DNA from: an uncultured Flammeovirgaceae bacterium
Lineage (GTDB): Bacteria; Bacteroidota; Bacteroidia; Cytophagales; Cyclobacteriaceae
Assembly (NCBI GenBank): GCA_946480685.1
Contig: CAMLLI010000325.1
Span: 1-5,774, forward strand
Direction of reading: 5' to 3'
DNA: 5,774 bases
Shown: positions 1 to 5,774 of the stretch, piece by piece
Position numbering within the stretch: position 1 is the first letter of the stretch
How the letters are laid out: each line of letters begins with the position of its first letter
Made by a program: the position numbers and the translations under genes
Notes under the pieces: model-generated
The model's database searches: none
Seen by the model: only the letters and a program-made list of their open reading frames with translations
Told to the model about the DNA's origin: nothing

Positions 1-310
1 TGCTGAAGGAATATTCAAAAACATCTTTACCGGGAAAAGCGCTAAACCCGAATCCCGGATAATCCGGAGCGACCAGGTGAAAGCGGTCGGACAAAGCTGT
101 CATCAGATTTTTAAACATGACAGAAGATGTCGGGAATCCGTGCAAGAGTAATAGCGATGGACGGTTTTTATTTCCTGCCTCGCGATAGAAAATGTCAATG
201 CCATCAACGTTAACCGATCGGTTGAAAATCTGCCGGCTCACACGTGTCTCATTTTGTTGATACGGTATCGACCCTTTAAGTCCGTGCCAGCTAAAGTTGA
301 TCGGGTGCAT
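1..310 (-). CDS. Alpha/beta hydrolase, N-terminal part (runs off left edge)
   Basis: This is the first ~103 codons of an alpha/beta-hydrolase-fold protein, close in style to the epoxide hydrolase / haloalkane dehalogenase-like group. Reading the reverse strand gives a beta-strand start ([12 protein letters not shown]), a hydrophobic strand (SLLLLHGFP) with the HG-F-P oxyanion-hole motif at positions 142-131, then [10 protein letters not shown] and the conserved [10 protein letters not shown] turn before the edge. The nucleophile elbow and the rest of the catalytic triad lie outside the window, so the substrate cannot be inferred. The start is uncertain. The ATG at 310-308 is the first in-frame ATG after an upstream stop, but a GTG at 241-239 would give [14 protein letters not shown], which matches where such proteins usually begin. 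The ~23 residues before it look unlike this fold. The gene is divergent from the polysaccharide locus and is probably not part of it. Family assignment is firm; function within the family is open. Confidence 0.85.
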   Translation of the reverse strand, partial: MHPINFSWHGLKGSIPYQQNETRVSRQIFNRSVNVDGIDIFYREAGNKNRPSLLLLHGFPTSSVMFKNLMTALSDRFHLVAPDYPGFGFSAFPGKDVFEYSFS

Positions 311-390
311 GCAGTGCCGTGTGTCATCCGAAGTCCACAACTCCGATCAACAAAGCCCCATAAATTCTTTCATCGCGCTCAGAATTTTTT

Positions 391-419
391 GAAAAGTATT
401 TTTTAGAAATACGCTCAAA
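391..419 (-). promoter_or_regulatory. Possible Bacteroidota-type promoter for the divergent hydrolase
   Basis: On the minus strand, TTTG (419-416) is followed after 17 bases by TACTTTTC (398-391). The Bacteroidota housekeeping sigma consensus is a TTTG-like -33 box and a TAnnTTTG -7 box about 17-23 bases apart, so only the last base of the -7 box deviates. Transcription would begin near 384, leaving a leader of about 75 bases before the ATG at 310. The region is AT-rich, so a chance match is quite possible. Confidence 0.25.
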
Positions 420-449
420 TTCCAAGGATTAGCATTTTTTTCCTGCGCA

Positions 450-478
450 TTAACCCTGTTTTAACCCATAATCTAACC
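450..478 (+). repeat. Phased direct repeats TTAACCC / TTAACCC / CTAACC
   Basis: The core TAACC occurs at 451-455, 462-466 and 474-478. The first two copies are the longer TTAACCC at 450-456 and 461-467. Start-to-start distances are 11 and 12 bases, about one helical turn, so the copies would face roughly the same side of the DNA. They lie about 110-140 bases before the first lipoprotein gene, where an activator of this operon could bind. The repeats are seen directly; a regulatory role is inference. Confidence 0.4.
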
Positions 479-490
479 AAGGGTCGTTAA

Positions 491-513
491 CGTTTGCAGT
501 CGAATTGCAAACG
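491..513 (+). promoter_or_regulatory. Inverted repeat: operator-like palindrome or leader hairpin
   Basis: CGTTTGCA (491-498) and TGCAAACG (506-513) are perfect inverted 8-base arms. Two further inner pairs (one of them G-T) extend this to a 10-bp stem over 491-500 and 504-513 with a CGA loop. The TGCAAAC half-site recurs at 553-559, just before the start of the first lipoprotein gene. The half-site resembles those of LacI-family operators, whose common core is TGCAAACGTTTGCA-like, and 485-498 matches that core at 11 of 14 positions. It could be a transcription-factor operator controlling the operon, or a 5'-leader hairpin. No U-tract follows it, so it is not a terminator. Confidence 0.45.
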
Positions 514-590
514 ATGGTTACAAAGCAACTGCTTGAACGGACCAGCAACTTTTGCAAACCAACATGTTCAACCAAAAACCATTCAAACCA

Positions 591-2399
591 ATGACCAAAA
601 CTCTACGATTACTCTCGTACATCGTTTTGCTGGGGACGTTCTTCCTGTCGCTGAGTTCGTGCGACAAAGATGATGATCCCATCGGTACCAGTTTCGGTAC
701 AATAACCGGTACTGTTACTGATCAGGCAGGGCAACCCATCGCCAACGTTACGGTTACTGTTTCCGGTGTTAATGAAGAAGATTTATCAGCAACAACATCA
801 ACCGATGGTAAATACACCATCGACAATGTATCGATGAAGATACATGCCGTTACGTTTTCGAAGGCGGGGTGGCTGACGATCAGTAAAAGTGTTGACGCTA
901 ATGATTTCAACGAGAAGGTAGCGACAGCAAATGCTACACTTGTGAATGCTTCCGCTAAAATTACAGGTACACTTGCAGATGGTGCGAACGGTGGAGCGCC
1001 TCTCGCCGGTGTAACCATAAGTGTTGGTGTAGCAGGAACTGTAACCAGTGGAAATGATGGCACCTATACCATCGAAAACCTGATCGTTGATAATTATACT
1101 GTTTCGTTCAGCAAAGCAAACTATGTTACCATTACCAAGCAGGTAACGCCTGCAGATTTTGTAGATGGTATCGTAACACTCAACATCACCATGGGAAGTC
1201 AGGAAGTGTTACGCGGCTTAACCGCGGATGATCTTTCTTCTGCGACCAAGTGGTACTACAACGAATATAGGGGCGGACGTAACGCGGATGCATATCCGCA
1301 TTGGGACTGGGCTTGCGACTATATGTCTACGCTTGATTTCTGGGGCGCATGGCAGGAACAGAATGAAGGTACAACACTGCAGATCCGTAACAATGAAGAT
1401 CAACGCAGCAATCCGGCAGACCTTAATGTTTTCGATTCATATATATACGGCAGCAAGCGCATCACGCAAGACAACAAGATACTTTCGTTGAGACTGCGTA
1501 CGCACAATGCAGATGCCGGCAGTCCTGCGCACTTCGGTGTACAGGTGGTTGATCTTTCTGCCGCTCAACCAGTCGCAGTAAAAATCGGAGAGAACAAAAC
1601 ATATGGCTCCGGTGATTACGCTGACTTCGAATTTGACTTGAGCAATTATATAGGCAAGGAAGTGATCATTGCTGTTGGTATATATCGTCAGGCTACAGGC
1701 GATTACTGGAAACAACTTGTGCTTCGCGCCATTCGCTTCGCTGACAAAAAAGTTGTGAGCTGGGATTGGCTGCCGGGTACAGAAGTTATACCGGGATGGA
1801 AGTTGTCGCAGGAAACCGTGCGCTCTACCATGCCGCACACGAAGAAATCATTCACAGGTTTAAGTCCTGTATCGGGTAACCGCGATAATTATGTTGACGC
1901 CTATCGTGCATGGCGCGGAGTTGCTCACGTAGCAGCAGAATGGCATTTCGTTCCGCTGGTAAAAGATCCGGAAGTGTTTCCTTCCGAAGGCTATATTATC
2001 AAAACACGCAACACAGCTGATGTTAGTACAACCGTACCCGAAGCATACCTGTACGCTAAGTTTACGATAGGAGCGGGCAGCAACCAGTTCACATTTACCA
2101 CGCGCAATTTCGGCAGCAACTATACATACTTCAAGCTTACGGCTATTGAGGATGACGGAACGGTAACACACCTGGCACCGCAGTCCAATACAGCACAAAC
2201 TGCGAGCGCTGCTGACAATGGTTGCTGGAAATTCAAGCATGGCGATGGTGGAGCCGGAAACCCGGAAGGCTATGCAAAGTTCGTGTACGACTTATCTCAG
2301 TTTAACGGGAAGGATGTAACACTCGCCTTGGGTGTATACAACGGAGAGGCTAGTACAGGAGAGAACAAACTGGTGTTCCACACGATCAAATTGAACTAA
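591..2399 (+). CDS. Surface lipoprotein: two carboxypeptidase-regulatory-like domains plus two related beta-rich modules, putative glycan-binding protein
   Basis: A 602-residue exported lipoprotein. The chosen ATG gives a compact signal peptide (MTKTLRLL, hydrophobic core) and lipobox LSSC with the lipidated Cys at residue 24. In-frame ATG at 564 and TTG at 552 only add a few residues. The Cys is followed by DKDDD, which fits the acidic export signal that sends Bacteroidota lipoproteins to the cell surface. Residues ~36-121 and ~123-203 are two carboxypeptidase-regulatory-like Ig-type domains (GTITGTVTD, DGKYTI; ITGTL, DGTYTI), related to each other. The remaining ~400 residues form two modules (~204-390 and ~391-602) that end alike (FDLSNYIGKEV at 348, YDLSQFNGKDV at 566) and look like beta-sandwich carbohydrate-binding folds. 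Residues 221-254 are rich in Trp and Tyr. No catalytic motif is seen. It heads the operon, 6 bases before the GH76 gene, so a glycan-binding role for a mannan-like polymer is inferred. The C-terminal modules match no family I can name. Confidence 0.85.
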   Translation: MTKTLRLLSYIVLLGTFFLSLSSCDKDDDPIGTSFGTITGTVTDQAGQPIANVTVTVSGVNEEDLSATTSTDGKYTIDNVSMKIHAVTFSKAGWLTISKSVDANDFNEKVATANATLVNASAKITGTLADGANGGAPLAGVTISVGVAGTVTSGNDGTYTIENLIVDNYTVSFSKANYVTITKQVTPADFVDGIVTLNITMGSQEVLRGLTADDLSSATKWYYNEYRGGRNADAYPHWDWACDYMSTLDFWGAWQEQNEGTTLQIRNNEDQRSNPADLNVFDSYIYGSKRITQDNKILSLRLRTHNADAGSPAHFGVQVVDLSAAQPVAVKIGENKTYGSGDYADFEFDLSNYIGKEVIIAVGIYRQATGDYWKQLVLRAIRFADKKVVSWDWLPGTEVIPGWKLSQETVRSTMPHTKKSFTGLSPVSGNRDNYVDAYRAWRGVAHVAAEWHFVPLVKDPEVFPSEGYIIKTRNTADVSTTVPEAYLYAKFTIGAGSNQFTFTTRNFGSNYTYFKLTAIEDDGTVTHLAPQSNTAQTASAADNGCWKFKHGDGGAGNPEGYAKFVYDLSQFNGKDVTLALGVYNGEASTGENKLVFHTIKLN

Positions 2400-2405
2400 T
2401 AACGA

Positions 2406-3863
2406 ATGAGACATACAATGAAATTATTTCGCACGATTACTACGGCAAGTCTTGCTTTGTTAATGACGATGGCGGCTTGCAGCGACACGGCTTCTGAAGA
2501 TGGTCCTGTTAATCCGCCGAACGAAGTAAATCTGTCTGAACAAAATCTTCGCCGGGCTATGGAGCTTACGGACAATGCTGTCTCCGCGCATTTTACAGGA
2601 GATGGTATGGCGATGGCGAGATACTATAATCCCTATACCAATGTACGCTCGGAAGAGAAGGGCAGTGTGTGGATGTATACCAGTGCTATAGAAGCAGTGA
2701 ATGCAATTCTTCATGCACTCGAAGCGCAGCGCGAACATGGTAATGCTACACTTTACAACGAGAACTTCAACAAGTATACCGAGTTGCTGGACAAGCTGTA
2801 TGACAATACAGATTACTACCTGGGAACATTCGAACTTACTTCCTATACCCAAACGAAAGAATGGTCGGTATACGGTGTAAACCGCGGAGGCTCGAAAGGT
2901 TCAGCACAGGTAGCAGGGATCGAGAATGTATATGACGATCAGATGTGGCTGGTGCGTGAATTCATCGAAGCCTATAAAGCAACAGACAATGCTGAGTACC
3001 TCGCAAAAGCAGAGTATCTCACAGCGTATGTACTCGATGGATGGGATTGTACTCGCGATGCCAACGGAGCCGAGCGCGGTGGTATTACCTGGGGGCCAGG
3101 TTATGTAACCAAACATGCTTGCAGCAACGGGCCAATAGTCAGTCCGTTGGTGTGGCTGCACGAGTTGTATAAAGACAAGAACGATGAAATAACCTACAGC
3201 TATATAGATGCAGCGGATAAACAAACACGTGTAACCGAACAGGTAAAGAAAAGCGACTACTATCTGAATTTTGCCAAGAAGGTATATGCATGGCAGAAGA
3301 GTACATTGCTGCGCGGTGATGGTGTATATGATGATATGCGCGGAGGTTGTGCTCCGGGCAGTCCGCAAACAGAAACGGTGAATGGAACAGTCTATCGCAG
3401 GGGAATTGCCTGCCAGGATCGTGTAGGTCCGGCAATTACCTATAACAGCGGCTCCATGCTTTCCGGCGGTGCAGATTTATACCGTGCCACAGGCGAGAAT
3501 ATATACCTGGAAGACATCAGCAAATTATCGGATGCAAGCTTCCAGTATTTCGCGAAGCTGGGACAGACGAAAGATGGTTACTATACCTATGATATCAGCG
3601 GCTTCCGAAACTGGTTCAACGGTGTGCTGATGCGTGGCTATGTAGATGTATACGCTGCCGATGGTACGGTTGCTGACTATATAGACTCCTTCCAGAAGAA
3701 TCTTGACTATGCATACGACAACTTCCTATACAAAGGTTTTCTCCCGACAAACTTACTGGTAGGCTGGAACCGCGATACGGGTAAGAACAACACAGAAGGT
3801 ATGTTCAGCTTTGCTTTTGCTGCTGAGTATGCTGTGCTGTCGCAATATGAACTCGAAAAATAA
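2406..3863 (+). CDS. Glycoside hydrolase family 76 lipoprotein (endo-alpha-1,6-mannanase type)
   Basis: A 485-residue lipoprotein that would cut alpha-1,6-mannosidic backbones, as in yeast mannan, by the retaining mechanism known for GH76. The signal peptide ends in MAAC with lipid Cys25, followed by SDTASEDG. Family marks in order: GSVWMYTSAIEAVNA helix, the paired catalytic aspartates D177-D178 in VYDDQMW (expected nucleophile and acid/base), GGITW at 225-229, KHACSNGP at 236-243, and YNSGSMLSGGADLYRATGE from 346, matching the repeated alpha-helical hairpins of the (alpha/alpha)6 barrel. Length is normal for the family plus a leader. Four other cysteines (215, 239, 315, 336) are spaced as two pairs and could be disulfides. 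The start at 2406 lies 6 bases after the upstream stop; ATG 2418 (MKLFRT) is an equally good or better signal-peptide start. The family call is strong. Activity on alpha-1,6-mannan is the usual one but is not proven by sequence, because some GH76 members act on other glycans. Confidence 0.9.
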   Translation: MRHTMKLFRTITTASLALLMTMAACSDTASEDGPVNPPNEVNLSEQNLRRAMELTDNAVSAHFTGDGMAMARYYNPYTNVRSEEKGSVWMYTSAIEAVNAILHALEAQREHGNATLYNENFNKYTELLDKLYDNTDYYLGTFELTSYTQTKEWSVYGVNRGGSKGSAQVAGIENVYDDQMWLVREFIEAYKATDNAEYLAKAEYLTAYVLDGWDCTRDANGAERGGITWGPGYVTKHACSNGPIVSPLVWLHELYKDKNDEITYSYIDAADKQTRVTEQVKKSDYYLNFAKKVYAWQKSTLLRGDGVYDDMRGGCAPGSPQTETVNGTVYRRGIACQDRVGPAITYNSGSMLSGGADLYRATGENIYLEDISKLSDASFQYFAKLGQTKDGYYTYDISGFRNWFNGVLMRGYVDVYAADGTVADYIDSFQKNLDYAYDNFLYKGFLPTNLLVGWNRDTGKNNTEGMFSFAFAAEYAVLSQYELEK

Positions 3864-3880
3864 ATAAGTCATAGAGCATT

Positions 3881-5774
3881 ATGCTGAATACATACAAGCA
3901 ACTATTAACACGACTGATGAAGTATTCCGTATATGGAATAATTTTTCAGTGCATTGTTTTGGCTCCCCTTGTTTCATCGGGAGCTATACAACAGCGGATT
4001 ACGGTAACCGGTACTGTAACATCATCGGATGATGGATCAGCTTTACCGGGTGTGAACGTAGTGATCAAAGGAACAACACAGGGAACTACCACCGATGCTG
4101 ATGGTAAATATTCGATCGAAGTCTCGAATGGCGATGCTACACTTGTTTTTTCTTTTATCGGATATACTCCACAAGAACAAACGGTAACAGCACGAACCGT
4201 TATAGATGTAGCGCTCGTTGCCGACCTGCACGAACTCAGTGAAGTTGTGGTGGTAGGTTATGGTACGCAACAAAAAGTTACACTCACCGGGGCTGTAACG
4301 AGTATTAAAGGTGATGAGATGACGCGAACCAAAAACGAAAACCCGCAGAACATGCTTACGGGTAGAGTGGCCGGTGTTCGTGTATGGCAGAAGAGTGCTG
4401 AGCCGGGTAGCTTCAACAACGTTTTTGATATCCGTGGTTATCTCGGAAATCCGCTCGTAGTGATCGATGGTATACAACGTACCATGTCTGATTTCCAACG
4501 TCTCAATCCGAATGACATTGAAGATATATCGGTGTTGAAGGATGCTTCTGCGGCTATCTACGGTGTGCGCGCTGCGAACGGAGTTATACTCGTTACTACG
4601 AAAAAAGGAACGAAGGGAAAAACAGAAATATCATACAACGGTTCGTATACACTACAGCAGCCATCCGGTATGCCGAAGCTTGCTGATCCGTATCAGACCA
4701 TGACGCTATATAATGAGAAGTCGATGAACAACATCAATGGCGGAAGCATTATATATGGCGAAGATGATTTCGAAGCGTTTCGCAGCGGAGCACGCAGATC
4801 TACCGATTGGAATTCATTACTCATCTCTGATTTCGCACCACAAACACAACACGATCTGAGCATCACCGGTGGTAATGATAAAACGCAATACTATATAGGA
4901 GGCGGCTATCTTTACCAGGAAGGTATATTTAAATCGGGCGACCTGAATTATCGCAAGTATAATTTACGAACCAACATTACTACGGAGCTTGCACAGGGAT
5001 TAACGTTCAATATCAACCTGAGCGGAATGGCCGATCAGACCAATTCACCGCTGGCGCGTTCGGTGGATATCATTCGTAATTACTGGGCGCAAGGTGTATT
5101 GTTCCCTGCGTATGCCGATCCGGAAAATACAATGCTGAACTATGAAGGGTTGAATCTTGAAACCAACACCGTAGCCATGATGACTTCGGATGTATCCGGT
5201 TATAGGAAGTATAATCAGAAGAATCTTCAGTCATCAGCATCCCTTAATTTCGATTTTGGAACCGTGACAAGCACACTGGAAGGTTTATCGGCAAAGGGTT
5301 TGATCAGCTACGATTACCGTAACGATGATAATACAGCATTCAGAAGAGAGTACTATCAGTATATGTATAACACGGTGACCGGTACATACGATTCTAAACT
5401 ATACAACGCAAGTTCTCCAAGCCAGCTGGCGCGCTCCATGTATGCGAAACAGCAAGTACTTGGTCAGTTCCTCCTGAACTATAACCGTACATTCGGTGAT
5501 CATAAAGTAGTAGGACTCCTCGGTTGGGAAAGTCAGAAGAGAAAAGGAGATAACTTCTACGCACAGCGAAATCTTGCCTTCGCTATGGATTATCTGCTCG
5601 GTGGTGTGAATGAAGCACAGTTAAGCGGTATGTATTCCGGAGACAATGATCTTTATGAGATCGCCAACAATGCGTTGTTCGGAAGAGCTAACTATACATT
5701 TGCAGATCGATATATAGCCGAGTTTCAGTTCCGCTACGATGGCTCTTCGAAATTCGTGAAAGACAACCAGTGGG
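3881..5774 (+). CDS. SusC/RagA-family TonB-dependent outer-membrane transporter (runs off right edge)
   Basis: The first 631 codons of a SusC-like channel, which normally reaches about 1,000-1,100 residues, so the distal barrel is missing. It imports oligosaccharides across the outer membrane using TonB energy, capped by a SusD lipoprotein. Residues 1-~35 are a signal peptide (hydrophobic YGIIFQCIVLAPLV, likely cleavage after SSGA); ATG 3917 (residue 13) is an alternative start. Residues ~40-115 are the carboxypeptidase-regulatory-like domain (VTGTVTSSDDGSALPGVNV, DADGKYSI, LVFSFIGY). The TonB-box/plug entry ELSEVVVVGYGTQ begins at 118, followed by the plug (NMLTGRVAGVRV, PLVVIDGI) and the SusC signature LKDASAAIYG...RAANGVILVTTKKG at 219-243. 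The barrel follows. There is no N-terminal STN signalling domain, so it is not expected to drive an anti-sigma factor directly. It lies 17 bases after the GH76 gene and is surely in the same operon. A susD homologue is expected just beyond the window. Confidence 0.95.
   Translation, partial: MLNTYKQLLTRLMKYSVYGIIFQCIVLAPLVSSGAIQQRITVTGTVTSSDDGSALPGVNVVIKGTTQGTTTDADGKYSIEVSNGDATLVFSFIGYTPQEQTVTARTVIDVALVADLHELSEVVVVGYGTQQKVTLTGAVTSIKGDEMTRTKNENPQNMLTGRVAGVRVWQKSAEPGSFNNVFDIRGYLGNPLVVIDGIQRTMSDFQRLNPNDIEDISVLKDASAAIYGVRAANGVILVTTKKGTKGKTEISYNGSYTLQQPSGMPKLADPYQTMTLYNEKSMNNINGGSIIYGEDDFEAFRSGARRSTDWNSLLISDFAPQTQHDLSITGGNDKTQYYIGGGYLYQEGIFKSGDLNYRKYNLRTNITTELAQGLTFNINLSGMADQTNSPLARSVDIIRNYWAQGVLFPAYADPENTMLNYEGLNLETNTVAMMTSDVSGYRKYNQKNLQSSASLNFDFGTVTSTLEGLSAKGLISYDYRNDDNTAFRREYYQYMYNTVTGTYDSKLYNASSPSQLARSMYAKQQVLGQFLLNYNRTFGDHKVVGLLGWESQKRKGDNFYAQRNLAFAMDYLLGGVNEAQLSGMYSGDNDLYEIANNALFGRANYTFADRYIAEFQFRYDGSSKFVKDNQW

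Noticed and set aside
396..412. Inverted repeat GTATTT/AAATAC as a terminator or hairpin
   Set aside because: The 6-bp stem is almost all A-T in an AT-rich region, is unlikely to be stable and has no neighbouring gene end to terminate.
488..496. TAACGTTTG as a plus-strand -7 promoter box for the operon
   Set aside because: It has three bases between TA and TTTG where the consensus has two, and no good -33 box lies at the right distance. I could not place a convincing plus-strand promoter.
552..590. TTG at 552 or ATG at 564 as the start of the first lipoprotein
   Set aside because: Both lengthen the signal peptide's n-region by 9-13 residues without benefit. The ATG at 591 gives a standard 24-residue lipoprotein leader. 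ATG 564 cannot be excluded.
722..1063. Minus-strand open frame of 113 residues inside the first lipoprotein gene
   Set aside because: It lies antisense to a well-supported domain with clear family motifs, and its translation has no recognisable features. It is a shadow frame.
2901..3435. Two overlapping minus-strand open frames (155 and 98 residues) within the GH76 gene
   Set aside because: They overlap each other and are antisense to conserved GH76 motifs. Their Tyr/Ile/His/Cys-rich translations look like reversed coding sequence, not real proteins.
4043..4498. Minus-strand open frame of 151 residues
   Set aside because: It is antisense to the SusC plug domain, which is continuous and strongly conserved on the plus strand.

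Overview
The window looks like part of a Bacteroidota chromosome. The evidence is a SusC/RagA-type TonB-dependent transporter with its N-terminal carboxypeptidase-regulatory-like domain, two lipoproteins (one with an acidic surface-export signal directly after the lipid cysteine), and no clear Shine-Dalgarno sequences before any gene. The style of the SusC leader and plug suggests an environmental lineage such as Chitinophagales, Cytophagales or Sphingobacteriales rather than gut Bacteroides. That placement is inference from general appearance.

Layout. Positions 1-310, minus strand: the N-terminal third of an alpha/beta hydrolase that runs off the left edge. About 311-590: an AT-rich divergent intergenic region. 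It holds a set of about helically phased TTAACCC-like direct repeats, a 10-bp-stem hairpin or operator-like palindrome built on TGCAAACG, and a possible minus-strand promoter. Positions 591-5774, plus strand: a tight run of three genes (gaps of 6 and 17 bases). These are a 602-residue lipoprotein with two carboxypeptidase-regulatory-like domains followed by two related beta-rich modules, a family GH76 glycoside hydrolase lipoprotein (endo-alpha-1,6-mannanase type), and a SusC-like transporter that runs off the right edge after 631 residues.

Together the three plus-strand genes read as the front of a polysaccharide utilisation locus. The expected logic is that the first lipoprotein captures an alpha-mannan-like polymer at the cell surface, the GH76 enzyme cuts its alpha-1,6-mannose backbone, and the SusC channel imports the oligosaccharides, using TonB energy and a SusD partner that should lie just beyond the right edge. 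The accessory genes come before susC, the reverse of the usual order.

The genes fit known families, so I do not claim a wholly new system. The least explained parts are the C-terminal half of the first lipoprotein and the regulatory sequence in front of it.
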